61,237 nucleotides of DNA, from the IMG/VR virus record IMGVR_UViG_3300042939_000506, positions 1-61,237 of that record. One strand, written 5' to 3'. Positions 1-9,087 of the stretch are shown here, in pieces (position 1 is the first letter of the stretch; the number at the start of each line of letters is the position of its first letter). Under the pieces are notes generated by a model. It searched no databases. It was not told the origin of the DNA and worked only from the letters and a program-made list of their open reading frames with translations. Position numbers and translations under genes: made by a program. The stretch comes from a virus.

Positions 1-2
1 TC

Positions 3-164
3 GTGAAGCGCCGTCAGCCTGAACACCCACCGCAGCAGTGCTACCGCTGCCGGGAGTGGTTCATCCCCAGGGTGGCCGTAACCGCGTACTGCTCGCCGTC
101 ATGCGCCAACAAGGACGCTTATCAGCGGCGCAAGGAAGGCGGGTGGCGTCCAAAACCAAAATGA
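3..164 (+). CDS. Small zinc-ribbon protein, possibly cut by the window edge
   Basis: A 53-residue protein starting at GTG, two bases from the left edge, so the true start may lie outside the window. It has two cysteine pairs, CYRC near residue 13 and CSPSC near residue 34, followed by a basic tail. This four-cysteine arrangement suggests a single zinc ribbon, probably nucleic-acid binding or structural. No closer family is recognised. It ends before a promoter-bearing gap. Confidence 0.55.
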   Translation: MKRRQPEHPPQQCYRCREWFIPRVAVTAYCSPSCANKDAYQRRKEGGWRPKPK

Positions 165-182
165 CGAAATCCGTTGGAACAC

Positions 183-237
183 TTCATATTTCAGCCGCCA
201 TCCCTTAGGATGGTTACAGGCAGGGAACAAGCCCGCC
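183..237 (+). promoter_or_regulatory. Early promoter with leader hairpin (copy 1)
   Basis: A -10 TAGGAT at 206-211 and a weak -35 TTCATA at 183-188 are separated by 17 bases. Seven bases after the -10 comes the leader hairpin GGCAGGG/CCCGCC (219-237), shared with the promoters at 14.1, 36.5 and 56.0 kb. It should drive the left plus-strand operon from 263. Its spacer is the least conserved of the family. Confidence 0.55.
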
Positions 238-262
238 CATACCCGGAAGGACCCGATCACCA

Positions 263-604
263 GTGGGAAAAATCGACTTCACCGATAACGTGAAGAACCT
301 GCGCGGACAGGACTTCATCGACCAAGTACGCACCATCGCCCTGCTCTCCGCAGGGTCCTACGGCGTGATGACCTGCGGTGCCTGCCGCAAAGAACCGGCC
401 AAGTGGATCGGGATGCAAGCCTGCGGAGCACCCGGCGGCCCGTTCTGCCACACCTGCGTCGACCACCAACGCGACTGGATGAACACCGCCGAAGCCATCG
501 CCGAAGCACAGCCCTACTGCCGCCACTGCGACGAAGACGTGGACCGCAGCCACATCTACGTCGTGGACCTGTATTCACGCATCAACGACAGGATCACGCT
601 GTGA
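263..604 (+). CDS. Hypothetical cysteine-rich protein
   Basis: A 113-residue protein from a GTG start with a GGAAGGA ribosome binding site about eleven bases upstream. Cysteine/histidine clusters (CGAC, then CHTC, then CRHC) suggest one or two zinc-binding knuckles. It is the first gene after the leader-hairpin promoter and overlaps the next gene by a GTGA junction, so the two are translationally coupled. No known family is recognised; an early-expressed regulator or takeover protein is possible but unproven. Confidence 0.7.
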   Translation: MGKIDFTDNVKNLRGQDFIDQVRTIALLSAGSYGVMTCGACRKEPAKWIGMQACGAPGGPFCHTCVDHQRDWMNTAEAIAEAQPYCRHCDEDVDRSHIYVVDLYSRINDRITL

Positions 605-1461
605 CCCTCAAGAAGATCGACTACATGGAGAACGCCCGATACTGGGGGCTGTCGGCGGTCGGCCAGGAACTGCGCCTGGTCAACAAACCGGTCAGCTACA
701 CCACCAACCTCCCGGCCCGGCAGCGCGACCAGATCAAAGCGTGCTCCGTGCTGGGTCTGACCTACTGGTCCGACCATCCCGGCAAGAGTTGCGTGTGGGC
801 CACCGACTTCCACCGCCGCTGGCATGTGGTCAAGATCGACTACAAGAACCGTGTAGCCGAGCACTACTGCGGCAAAGGGGACGCGCTGGGCTACAAGCAC
901 GGCTCCGACAAGTGCAGCCACACCGGAACCCGCAAGCAGTTCCTGGCCTGCGAAAGCCTGCAGATCGCGGCCATGGAACTGGCGTGCCCCTCCGTCGAAG
1001 ACCACGACCAGTACGCCGAACTGTCCCGTATCTGGCATTCCACGCCGACGTTTTTCGACGGCAAGGACTGGGAACCGCCGCCGGCGAAGTACACCGCCGC
1101 TGAGAAACGGCTCATCAAAGAGCGCAACGAGACCAAGGCCGCTCAGCGTGACGCCGAGATTGACGCCTTGATCGAGGCCAAGACAGCGGAGTACCGATCC
1201 CAGTCTCCCGAGCAGATAGTGCGGCCACCGCGCAAGAAGAAGGTGGTCCGGGCCGTCCTCCGCAAGTCCTCGCTGGGCGAGGTGGTCCCACCGCGCATGA
1301 CCTTGGAGGCCGCTATCGCCATCATCAACTTTGACCCGGAGTTTCTGCAGGACGTTCCCAGTGAGCGGCTTGTCGAGGCACTAGGCGCAACACCCCATGA
1401 CGAGAAGATCAAAGCCGAACTGGCTGCCCGAGGACTGACCCCCGCCAAGGAGGCATCGTGA
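601..1461 (+). CDS. Hypothetical protein, 286 aa
   Basis: The GTG start at 601 overlaps the stop of the preceding gene (GTGA). The open frame extends further upstream, but the beginning of that extension is an arginine-rich shadow translation. The N-terminal half is globular with scattered Cys/His (around CSHTGT). The middle is a charged helical segment rich in E, K and R, and the C-terminus has a basic patch (PRKKK). No family is recognised. Its place directly ahead of DNA polymerase suggests a replication-associated role by context only. Confidence 0.75.
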   Translation: MTLKKIDYMENARYWGLSAVGQELRLVNKPVSYTTNLPARQRDQIKACSVLGLTYWSDHPGKSCVWATDFHRRWHVVKIDYKNRVAEHYCGKGDALGYKHGSDKCSHTGTRKQFLACESLQIAAMELACPSVEDHDQYAELSRIWHSTPTFFDGKDWEPPPAKYTAAEKRLIKERNETKAAQRDAEIDALIEAKTAEYRSQSPEQIVRPPRKKKVVRAVLRKSSLGEVVPPRMTLEAAIAIINFDPEFLQDVPSERLVEALGATPHDEKIKAELAARGLTPAKEAS

Positions 1462-1652
1462 ATCCCATCCAACCGCCCATGACCAACAGGGAGATCGCCC
1501 TGGACTTCGCCATGCGCCTGGCGATCACCGTCGGAGAGTCCAACGGCGCGGCAGTGGTCAAGAACGCCGAGGCGTTCCTGGCCTTCCTCGACGCTGTGCC
1601 AGCCCCCACCGTGCAAGCACGGCCCCTGTCGTTTGTGGGAGCAGTCGAATGA
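1458..1652 (+). CDS. Small hypothetical protein, 64 aa
   Basis: A short mainly helical protein starting at GTG within the GTGA overlap with the previous stop. Its own end overlaps the next start by four bases (ATGA). The unbroken chain of coupled genes is the main support that it is real. No motif is recognised. Confidence 0.6.
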   Translation: MNPIQPPMTNREIALDFAMRLAITVGESNGAAVVKNAEAFLAFLDAVPAPTVQARPLSFVGAVE

Positions 1653-1846
1653 TGCCGAATCAGAGCCCCGACTACATGCGCGGATCATCAGATGCTCTCG
1701 CGGGGATGGCCAACGGTATTTCGGTGCTGCTGAAAAGAGACACCGTTCCCGACTGCTGCCGGAAATACTTGGAAGCTCTGCGTGCCGCAGCCTCAACCGC
1801 ATCCTCGATCAGCGAAGTGGAGGCGATCTGTGCCGAGGGTTCCTGA
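1649..1846 (+). CDS. Small hypothetical protein, 65 aa
   Basis: Starts with tandem ATG codons overlapping the previous stop. The product is small and helical with a CC pair near residue 36. Its 3' end overlaps the polymerase start by 17 bases, and the polymerase ribosome binding site lies inside it. Function unknown. Confidence 0.55.
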   Translation: MMPNQSPDYMRGSSDALAGMANGISVLLKRDTVPDCCRKYLEALRAAASTASSISEVEAICAEGS

Positions 1847-3638
1847 CCGATCCTGGTACGACCCTGTTCTCGACGCCACGCTGCACACCGGAGACAACGC
1901 TGTCTCCAAGGTCAACGACCTTTACTGCAGCCGTCCACGCCGCATAGCCATCGACATCGAGACACCAGGACTGGATCGCAGCTTCGTCATCAACTGTGTC
2001 ACTGCGGCCTGGATCGAGGGCCCCGGAGTTCAGGTGGTGCTGCTGGACCCGGCACGCGACGGTCTGCACCACAACAAGGTGCGCGACATCATGGAACGGG
2101 CAGCGTCGGTGGTGCTGCACAACGCACCCTTCGACATTCCGGCTCTCTACCACCACAACCTCATCACGGCTGCCGAGATCAACCGGGTGACCGACACGTT
2201 GCTGCTGGCACGCATGGCCTGGCCCAACCCGTATGACACAGAGACCGGAAAGCGGGACCTGACCTCGCTGGCCACCCGGCTGCTGGGCATGGAGGACTTC
2301 GACAAAGGCATGACGCTGGCGTTCAAGGCGGCAGGCTTCAAGACCAAGCAGGCCGGGTACGAGGGCATGGACATCGACTCCCCCATCTACCGGCGGGGAG
2401 CCATGGCCGACACCGTGGCCACTCTGCGGCTGGAACCCATCGTCAGGCAGTACGCCAGACAACGGCTCACCGACCATGGCCTGCCCTCCGGGGCGCACAG
2501 CGACCATGAGGCCGACCAGATCATCGCGGTGCAGGAAACGGTCAACCGGGTGATGCTGCGGCGCACCGCACGCGGCATCAACGTCGACTCCGACTACCTG
2601 ACCCGTTACGCCGAACAGGTGGACAGTGATCGCACCAAAGCGCGGGAAACCCTGTCGGCGGCTGGCCTGGACGGCGGTGTCGGTAAATCCGCGGCCCTGG
2701 TCGGCTACCTGGACTCCATCGGGGAACTGCCGCCGAACTGGAAACGCACCGAGACAGGCAAGCTCGCTGCCACCAAGGAACTGCTCACCGGACTGGATCA
2801 TCCGCTGGCCGACGCTCAGCGTCGGCTGGCTGAAACCGACAAGGTGCTGGGCTACCTCGACAAGGTGTACCGGCAATCTCTGGTGACCGGAAGATGCCAC
2901 CCACAGATCGGTGTGCTGGGAGCGAGTCAGACCGGGCGCATGTCCTGCTCTGCACCGGAACTACAGCAGTTTCCGAAGGAAGCGCGGCCCATCCTGATCG
3001 CTGACCATGAACTCGGTCTGTCCAGTATCGACTGGTCCCAGATCGAGCCGGTGACGATGGGGCTGCTGGCACGCGACGAGAAGTTCCTGGCCGACTACGA
3101 AGCCGGTGAGGATCTGTACGGCCCGATCCAGACCGCTGCCGGCATTGACCGGACGCTGGCCAAGGTGGTGCTGCTGGCCACGATGTACGGCCAGGGAATC
3201 ACCGGGCTGGCCAAACGTATCGGCAAGCATGAGAACGACGCCGCCCAGATCCGCCGCCAGATGCTCGACGCGATGCCTGAGTGCAAACGCTGGATGGCCA
3301 ACGTGCAGGCATACGCCGAGCAGTTCGGTGTGGTGATGACAGCGGCAGGACGGGTGCTGCCGGTGGATTCCGGTGGGGCTTTCCGCGCTGTCAACTACGT
3401 CGTGCAGGGCAGCGCCTATGACGTGCTGGCGCACAGCATCTGCGAGGCAGAACGGCAAGGGTTGGGTGACCACATCGTGCTGGCGATGCACGACGAACTG
3501 GTGGTGGACACGGTGGTGGCCGAGGAGGTGCAGCGGATCATGACCACACCGCCGCCCTGGCTGGCCGAATGGGCTGGGCGCACCCCGACACTCAGAACAG
3601 ACCGCGAGGATATGGGACCGACATGGCTAAAGGTGTGA
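1830..3638 (+). CDS. DNA polymerase I, family A (3'-5' exonuclease + polymerase)
   Basis: A 602-residue replicative polymerase, about the size of the mycobacteriophage L5-type enzymes and lacking the 5'-nuclease domain of bacterial Pol I. The proofreading site is visible as DIE at residues 42-44, with the second motif HNAPFD. Polymerase motif A is IDWSQIEP (about 398-406), motif B ends KVVLLATMYG (about 445-455), and motif C is MHDELVVD (about 553-560). The start chosen is GTG 1830, because GGAGG lies seven bases upstream; the longer open frame has no ribosome binding site. It is expected to copy the phage genome together with the PrimPol-helicase downstream. Confidence 0.95.
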   Translation: MPRVPDRSWYDPVLDATLHTGDNAVSKVNDLYCSRPRRIAIDIETPGLDRSFVINCVTAAWIEGPGVQVVLLDPARDGLHHNKVRDIMERAASVVLHNAPFDIPALYHHNLITAAEINRVTDTLLLARMAWPNPYDTETGKRDLTSLATRLLGMEDFDKGMTLAFKAAGFKTKQAGYEGMDIDSPIYRRGAMADTVATLRLEPIVRQYARQRLTDHGLPSGAHSDHEADQIIAVQETVNRVMLRRTARGINVDSDYLTRYAEQVDSDRTKARETLSAAGLDGGVGKSAALVGYLDSIGELPPNWKRTETGKLAATKELLTGLDHPLADAQRRLAETDKVLGYLDKVYRQSLVTGRCHPQIGVLGASQTGRMSCSAPELQQFPKEARPILIADHELGLSSIDWSQIEPVTMGLLARDEKFLADYEAGEDLYGPIQTAAGIDRTLAKVVLLATMYGQGITGLAKRIGKHENDAAQIRRQMLDAMPECKRWMANVQAYAEQFGVVMTAAGRVLPVDSGGAFRAVNYVVQGSAYDVLAHSICEAERQGLGDHIVLAMHDELVVDTVVAEEVQRIMTTPPPWLAEWAGRTPTLRTDREDMGPTWLKV

Positions 3639-4039
3639 GGCGTGTGCTGGTGACCGGAAGCCGGTCATGGGCAGACAAAGACGTTCTCTGGGACGCGCTG
3701 GATCAACAGCGCGAGCAATACGGGCTGATTGTGGTGGTTCACGGAGGATGCCCCACCGGAGCTGACTGGTTGGCGTGGAAATGGTGCCATGCCCGCGGTG
3801 TGGCCTGCGAGGTCCACACAGCGGATTGGACAACACACGGCAAGGCTGCTGGCCCGCTCCGTAATCAACGGATGGTCGATCTTGGTGCTGACGTGTGCCT
3901 GGCGTTTCCCTTTGGCGAGAGCAAAGGAACGCGGCACTGCATGAAAGCGGCGAAGAAAGCTGGTATTCCGATCAAGGATTACTCGTATCTGCTAGGCATA
4001 CCGATCCCGAATCTTGATGATGACGGAAACCCGCTGTGA
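3623..4039 (+). CDS. SLOG-fold (YspA/DUF2493-like) nucleotide-binding protein
   Basis: A 138-residue protein beginning at ATG 3623, inside the end of the polymerase gene. It opens with a strand and glycine-rich turn (RVLVTGSRSW), then VVHGGCPTGAD and a later GADVCLAFPFGES segment. This order is typical of the SLOG/Rossmann DUF2493 family related to DprA and YspA, which bind nucleotides or nucleotide-derived ligands. The biochemical role in phages is not established. It overlaps the next gene by GTGA. Confidence 0.75.
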   Translation: MAKGVRRVLVTGSRSWADKDVLWDALDQQREQYGLIVVVHGGCPTGADWLAWKWCHARGVACEVHTADWTTHGKAAGPLRNQRMVDLGADVCLAFPFGESKGTRHCMKAAKKAGIPIKDYSYLLGIPIPNLDDDGNPL

Positions 4040-4407
4040 CCGGTGTAGAGCGGTGGGTACCGGTACCGGTACCGGGCTACCAGATCAGCGACCACGGCAG
4101 AGTGTGGGTCAACGACCGGGTTGTGCACCGCGTCCACACCGGCCCATACCCTGCCCGTGGCAAACTGCTGGCACCACGGAGGGGAAACCAGTACGGGCAT
4201 CTGTGCGTCACCCTCTACAGAGGACCGCTCAAGCAGAAGTGCTACGTCCACCAACTGGTAGCCGAGGCGTTCATCCCCAAGATTGACGGCAAAACGATGG
4301 TGCTGCACGGCCCCCGAGGGGTCACCTGCAACCACGTTGACAACCTGCGGTGGGGCAACGCCTCCGACAACGAACTGGACAAGCGACGCTGGGCGGGCAA
4401 GCCGTGA
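4036..4407 (+). CDS. HNH endonuclease with NUMOD4-like N-terminus
   Basis: A 123-residue protein. The N-terminus has the NUMOD4 look (W..VPGYQISDHGRVW) and is followed by an HNH core: HQLVAEAFIP, CNHVDNLRWG, then ASDNELDKRR. This is the usual architecture of free-standing homing-type HNH nucleases in phages. It is coupled to the SLOG gene by a GTGA overlap and is the last gene before a 285-base gap. No flanking intron or inserted target gene is evident. Confidence 0.8.
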   Translation: MTGVERWVPVPVPGYQISDHGRVWVNDRVVHRVHTGPYPARGKLLAPRRGNQYGHLCVTLYRGPLKQKCYVHQLVAEAFIPKIDGKTMVLHGPRGVTCNHVDNLRWGNASDNELDKRRWAGKP

Positions 4408-4692
4408 CACGCCCGAACCACACACCGATTTCAGGATCGGTGATGATGATCTAGCCACAAAATCGTGGTCGGAAAACAACGTCTGACCACTACATATTGT
4501 GGTGCCGTCTAATGCGTACAGCTTTGTGCTGATACGTCCACACGATCATGTCGGTGCCCGCTGATTAAATGTGCCCACGCACTCAGAGGCGACTCTGAGA
4601 GCAGACCGGCTCCACCCCCGCAGTGCTTCCCCCGGCACTGAGGAGCCGACGACAACCGAACATCATCCCCCGAACGAAAGAGCATTCCCCCG
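4408..4692 (+). promoter_or_regulatory. Structured leader upstream of PrimPol-helicase
   Basis: A gene-free gap with two clear hairpins. The first is CTCAGAG-GCGA-CTCTGAG (4582-4599, seven base pairs with a GNRA-type loop). The second is CAGTGC/GCACTG with an eight-base loop (4621-4640). A further weak inverted repeat ACCAC/GTGGT surrounds a TATTGT box near 4490, which resembles the -10 of the other early promoters. No poly-T follows the hairpins, so they look more like leader elements than a terminator. What they sense or bind is unknown. Confidence 0.5.
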
Positions 4693-7116
4693 ATGCTTGG
4701 CTCAACGCCTATTTCTGCCATTCTCGGCAGCGGTGTCAACAACACCGATCACGCCGCTGTGCGTTCCTTCATCAAGACGGCCTGCGGAGCAGGTCTGTCG
4801 CTGCTGCTGATCTGCCCCGGCAGCAAAATCCCCTTTGACGGTAGAACCGCTAAACAGCGGGTTGCCGATGATCTTGCTGCCCAGGAGGCGGCAAAGCAGG
4901 CTGGACGCCGGGACTGGACCCGCGTCAAGTCTGCATCCGGGCTGGCTTTGGCCAGCCCGGATGCCAAGACGGTGCTCAAGTACCTCGACACCTACATCGC
5001 CAGATTCGGTGAGGACTGCGCGGTCAACCTGGGCGTGGAGGTCGGCGGGTCACGGCTGATCGTGGTGGACTGCGACACCGAGGCCCAACGGCGAGGATTC
5101 CTGCACGCCGCCGAAGCACCGGATGAGTTGCCGCCCACTGTGATCTCTCCCGGCACGCAGGACGCTGACGGCACCTGGATTCACACTCCCGGCAACGGCC
5201 ACTACTGGTTCACGCTGCCCGAGGGTGTGGACCTGCCCGAATCGGTGGGCGCGATGACCTGGGGCGGTGAGGACGGGTTCGCGGTCCTGTGGAACCGCCG
5301 CTACGTCCTGATCCCGCCGTCCACCCGCAAGGAGGGTGCCTACGAACTGCTGGGGCAGGACTACCCGGCCCCGCCGTGGCTGATCGAGGCGATCAACAAG
5401 CACTGCGCCGCCAAATCGGCACGCATGGAAGCCAACCGGACCAAGGACGAGGACCTTGCCGGGGTGATCGACACCTGGGCTGAAACGATCAGCTGGGCCG
5501 ACATTCTGGAACCGCTGGGATGGACCGCCGTACCCAGGCCGGACAACTGCGGCTGCGAGGTGTGGACCGCTCCCGGCGATCATGCCTCGCTCAAGAGCGC
5601 TACAGCCCACGACTCCGGGTGCTCGCTGGGCCGGTACACCGAAACCAACGCTCCGCTGCACATCTGGACCGACCACGACATCGAGCCCTTTGACGGCTAC
5701 GTCGACACCCACGAGTCCAAAACGCTGTCCAAACTGCAGGCGATTGCCTGGGCTTCCTACGGCGGCAGTGTCGGCCAGGCGATGGATGAACTGAATCTCG
5801 GTACCTCCCCGGTGTCGGAGATTGCTGCTGAGGACGGCCTGTCGATCTCCAATCTGCGGGAGGAGCTACCGTCCCTCCCGGCTACGCCCACCCAGCCGAC
5901 AGCAGATCAGCCCACCTCGCCGTTCGACACCGACGACGACGTGGAACCTCGCGTGTTCGACAGTGGTATTCCCGGTGTCCCTGTCATCGCCCCGTTCTCC
6001 CATTGGGCTGACATGCCGCCACCGGAGTTCTGCGTGGAGGGTCTGATTGAGCGTGGTGGCCTGACTGCGCTGATCGGTCCTCCTGGCGTGGGCAAGTCCA
6101 GTGTCGCGCTGGATCTGGCGTGCCACCTGGCGACCGGCAAGCCGTGGCAGGGCCGCAAGGTCATCAAGACGAAAGTGCTTTACATGCCCGGCGAGGGTCA
6201 GGCCGGCGCGGTGGCGCGTGTTCACGCCTGGTGCCACGAACACGGTGTGTCGTTGTCGGAGATTGACGAGAACCTGCTGATCGGTCTGCCGATCATCTTC
6301 ATCAGCGCGGCTGCCGAGAAGTGGGCGTTGGTGATGAACCAGATCAGCCACGAGGGTGTCGGGCTGGTCATCTTCGACACCTTCGCCCGGATGGCTGCCG
6401 AGATCGACGAGAACTCGTCCAGCCACGTCGGCATGGCGGTGCGACGGTTCGACAAGTTGCGCGAGGAAACCAACTGCGGCGTGCTGGTGGTGCATCACAC
6501 CGCCAAGCACAACCCGATGGCGGCTCGTGGGTCCAGTGCGCTGATGGGTGCTCTCTACACCGAGCTTGTTGTCGGTGAGGCGACGTGGACCTTCGACGAA
6601 CTTGGGTTGACCGGTGCCGGGGGCCGGGTGCCCTCGGGCAAGCCGATTCAGTTGAAAGTGACGAAGCAAAAGAACGCGGAGCAGGAGGAGCATCCGATTC
6701 CGTTGTTGATGCGGAACTGCGAGTCCTGGCGTGCCCCGTACATCACCGGGCCTACCGGCAGAACTGATCCCGGTCTGGGAGAGATCGTCATGGCGGCTCC
6801 GGTGGAGGAGCCGACAGTGGAGACCGCGGTGCGTATTGCAGAGTTCTCGGAGCAGTTCCCGGAGCAGGGCATCACCCGTTCTGAGGCGGTGATCGGTGTG
6901 CGGGCCGATTCCTTCACCGCCACTCGCAAGGATGCGTCCAAGGCATGGAAGCAGAAAGTGTCGTTGTCGGTGGATCTGGCCTTGCGGCTGGGTCTGCTGC
7001 AGACGGTCAACGGGTTGCGTACCGGGACGCGGTATGAGCGCGGCCCGGTTGACCCTCAGGCGGCGCGGATGGCTCATGCCACGGCGGTGATGACAGACGG
7101 GATGGACCCGCAGTGA
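4693..7116 (+). CDS. PrimPol primase-helicase (RepA/DnaB-like ATPase)
   Basis: An 807-residue fusion. The first 250 residues resemble bifunctional primase-polymerases: VNLGVEVGGSRLIVVDCDTE, then HYWFTLP and YVLIPPSTRKEG. The second half is a RecA-fold ATPase with Walker A GPPGVGKSS (462-470), Walker B VIFDTF (about 559-564) and a VVHHTAKH segment, as in RepA-type hexameric helicases. The predicted role is priming and unwinding at the phage replication fork, with the family A polymerase. The ATG 4693 start follows a GAAAGAG site in the structured leader. Confidence 0.88.
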   Translation: MLGSTPISAILGSGVNNTDHAAVRSFIKTACGAGLSLLLICPGSKIPFDGRTAKQRVADDLAAQEAAKQAGRRDWTRVKSASGLALASPDAKTVLKYLDTYIARFGEDCAVNLGVEVGGSRLIVVDCDTEAQRRGFLHAAEAPDELPPTVISPGTQDADGTWIHTPGNGHYWFTLPEGVDLPESVGAMTWGGEDGFAVLWNRRYVLIPPSTRKEGAYELLGQDYPAPPWLIEAINKHCAAKSARMEANRTKDEDLAGVIDTWAETISWADILEPLGWTAVPRPDNCGCEVWTAPGDHASLKSATAHDSGCSLGRYTETNAPLHIWTDHDIEPFDGYVDTHESKTLSKLQAIAWASYGGSVGQAMDELNLGTSPVSEIAAEDGLSISNLREELPSLPATPTQPTADQPTSPFDTDDDVEPRVFDSGIPGVPVIAPFSHWADMPPPEFCVEGLIERGGLTALIGPPGVGKSSVALDLACHLATGKPWQGRKVIKTKVLYMPGEGQAGAVARVHAWCHEHGVSLSEIDENLLIGLPIIFISAAAEKWALVMNQISHEGVGLVIFDTFARMAAEIDENSSSHVGMAVRRFDKLREETNCGVLVVHHTAKHNPMAARGSSALMGALYTELVVGEATWTFDELGLTGAGGRVPSGKPIQLKVTKQKNAEQEEHPIPLLMRNCESWRAPYITGPTGRTDPGLGEIVMAAPVEEPTVETAVRIAEFSEQFPEQGITRSEAVIGVRADSFTATRKDASKAWKQKVSLSVDLALRLGLLQTVNGLRTGTRYERGPVDPQAARMAHATAVMTDGMDPQ

Positions 7117-7205
7117 GCGAGGGCTTGTGGTCGACAGGGCTGATCCTGACCGGTTACGGGGTTCTGCTGGTGGTGCTCGTTGCGCTGAACAAAGCTCCGC
7201 CCTGA
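7113..7205 (+). CDS. Possible 30-aa membrane peptide
   Basis: Begins at GTG overlapping the stop of the helicase gene (GTGA). It is almost entirely one hydrophobic helix (LILTGYGVLLVVLVAL) with a short polar tail, so it would be a single-pass membrane peptide. Support is only the coupled start and hydrophobic character; it could be chance. Confidence 0.4.
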   Translation: MSEGLWSTGLILTGYGVLLVVLVALNKAPP

Positions 7206-7218
7206 TGCCCCGGCAAAC

Positions 7219-7270
7219 TAGACAATGCCTACCGTGCTCTGTATTGTGAGAGGGTAGGCAGCAGCCTATC
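7219..7270 (+). promoter_or_regulatory. Early promoter with leader hairpin (copy 2)
   Basis: A -35 TAGACA (7219-7224) and a -10 TATTGT (7242-7247) with a 17-base spacer that contains the family motif ATGCCTAC and ends in CTG. Downstream is a variant leader hairpin GGTAGG/CCTATC (7253-7270). It should drive the helicase-exonuclease segment starting at 7318. Confidence 0.7.
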
Positions 7271-7300
7271 GACAGTGACAGCGACAGTGACAGCGACAGA
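7271..7300 (+). repeat. Short tandem repeat of GACAGTGACAGC
   Basis: Two and a half copies of the 12-base unit GACAGTGACAGC lie in the leader of the SF2 helicase gene, between the hairpin and the ribosome binding site. This could be a protein-binding iteron or simple slippage. Confidence 0.6.
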
Positions 7301-7317
7301 AAGAGTGAGGAACGCAG

Positions 7318-9087
7318 ATGAGCGTCCGAACAGGGAATAAGCCCCGTCAACTACGTCCCTATCAGCTTGAGGCGGCAGAAGCCGTCGAGGCTGACTGGGC
7401 AGCCGGACACAAGCGTGTTGGAGTGGTCCTCCCCACCGGGGCTGGCAAATCCACAGTCATCGGCAAGCTGGTGTCCGACGCCTACCATCGCGGCCAGAAA
7501 GTGGTCATGCTCGCCCACCGCGGAGAACTCATCGACCAGATGATCCGCGACCTCAAAGAGGTCGATCCCACCATTCCGAACAGCCACATCGGTGTGGTCA
7601 GAGCCGACCAGAACAATCACCGCGCACCCATCGTCGGGGCCACCCTGCAGACGTTGGCCAAAGCCAATCGTCGCCGGGCTCTGGGCAAGCGCGATGTCAT
7701 CATCTGGGACGAGGTGCACCACGCGCCGGCGTTGGGCTATCACGCCACCTTCACCGAACTGGGTGGCTACGACGACGCCTACATGTGCGGCTTCACAGCC
7801 ACCATGTACCGCGCCGACAACAGCAAGGGCAAAACCGAGCAGATCGGTCTGGGCGACGTGATCCAGAAGATCAGCTACGAACGCAACCTGCGCTGGGCAA
7901 TCGAGGAAGGCTACCTCGTCCCTCCCACCGGGCTGACAGTCAGGATCGGGGAACTCAACGCCCTCAACGAGATCAAGAACGTGGCCGGTGACTTCAACCA
8001 GGCCGACCTCGCTGAGGTGATGGAAGCGGCGGTGGAGTACACCGTCGATGCCATTGAAATGCACGCCAGAGACCGCCGATCCATTGTGTTCGCGGCCAGT
8101 GTGGACGCCTCCAAGCAGATCGCTGATCTGCTCAACAAACGCGGTGTCCTCTCAGCGGTGTCCACCACCGGGGCCATGAGCTACGACGAGAGGCAGCCGG
8201 TCTACCAAGCCTTCCGCGAGGGCAAAGTCGACGTGCTGGTCACCGTCATGGTGCTCACCGAGGGTGCTGACTTCCCCATGTGCGACTGCGTGGTCATGGC
8301 CAGGCCAACCCGCAGCCGGGTCCTGTACTCGCAGATGGTGGGCCGCGCTCTGCGGCTCTACGACGGCAAGCAGGACGCGCTGGTGCTGGACCTGTCCGGC
8401 ACCACCCGCCAGATGCGGCTCATCCACCTGTCCGAACTGGTGCACGGCATGGGCATCGACATCAAAGAGGTCGACGAGAACGGCGAAGAAGCCATCTGCG
8501 AAGTCTGCGAACTGGTGATGAGCGAGTGCACCTGCGAGAAGGAACCCGAGATCCGGGTCAGTTCCAAACGTCAGGGCGTCGTGGACATGGTGACCATCGA
8601 CCTGCTGGCCGACAACGAGTCCGACATCCTGTGGCTGGAAACGCCTGCCGGTGTGCCGTTCATCAGCCTGCCCGACGGCTGGCTGGTGTTCGTCTGGCCC
8701 AAAGACTCCCGCCGGGACCAGTGGGCTGTCGGCTACATGAACACCGCCAAGAAGAACCCCGACAAGACCCCTGTCGGTGGCTGGTACGAGCTGGGTGCTG
8801 ACGGTGATCCGGTCCACTACCCGATGGCCACGGCGATCAAACACGCCCAGCAGTGGGCCGTGGACTCCAAGCTCAAAGTTCCGACCCGGCTGGCTTCCTG
8901 GCGGCGCAGAAGCCTGCCACCGTCGGAAATGCAGTCCGATCTGGCCAAGCGGCTGGGCATCCCCGGATATGCCGGGATGACCAAAGGCCGGTTGCACGAC
9001 GAGATCAGCATCCACTTCGCAGCACGGCTGCTGGACCCGCAGATGCGGGCCATGGACACCACCGACCCTGAGGCGGTGGCTCTGTGA
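7318..9087 (+). CDS. SF2 DEAD/DEAH-type helicase
   Basis: A 589-residue helicase. It has an N-terminal Q-like segment (LRPYQLEAAEAVE), motif I PTGAGKST (39-46), motif II DEVH (131-134), motif III FTATMYR and a C-terminal helicase domain ending in QMVGRALR. The order matches UvsW/RadD-like repair and recombination helicases found in phages. A small cysteine cluster (CEVCELVMSECTC, near 395) may bind zinc. GAGGAACG upstream gives a good ribosome binding site. It lies in one operon with a RecB-like exonuclease, which suggests a recombination or fork-repair role. Confidence 0.9.
   Translation: MSVRTGNKPRQLRPYQLEAAEAVEADWAAGHKRVGVVLPTGAGKSTVIGKLVSDAYHRGQKVVMLAHRGELIDQMIRDLKEVDPTIPNSHIGVVRADQNNHRAPIVGATLQTLAKANRRRALGKRDVIIWDEVHHAPALGYHATFTELGGYDDAYMCGFTATMYRADNSKGKTEQIGLGDVIQKISYERNLRWAIEEGYLVPPTGLTVRIGELNALNEIKNVAGDFNQADLAEVMEAAVEYTVDAIEMHARDRRSIVFAASVDASKQIADLLNKRGVLSAVSTTGAMSYDERQPVYQAFREGKVDVLVTVMVLTEGADFPMCDCVVMARPTRSRVLYSQMVGRALRLYDGKQDALVLDLSGTTRQMRLIHLSELVHGMGIDIKEVDENGEEAICEVCELVMSECTCEKEPEIRVSSKRQGVVDMVTIDLLADNESDILWLETPAGVPFISLPDGWLVFVWPKDSRRDQWAVGYMNTAKKNPDKTPVGGWYELGADGDPVHYPMATAIKHAQQWAVDSKLKVPTRLASWRRRSLPPSEMQSDLAKRLGIPGYAGMTKGRLHDEISIHFAARLLDPQMRAMDTTDPEAVAL

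Noticed and set aside
5866-7350. 494-residue minus-strand open frame opposite the PrimPol-helicase
   Set aside because: It is a shadow: arginine/histidine-rich, no recognisable domain, and fully overlapping a well-supported gene.
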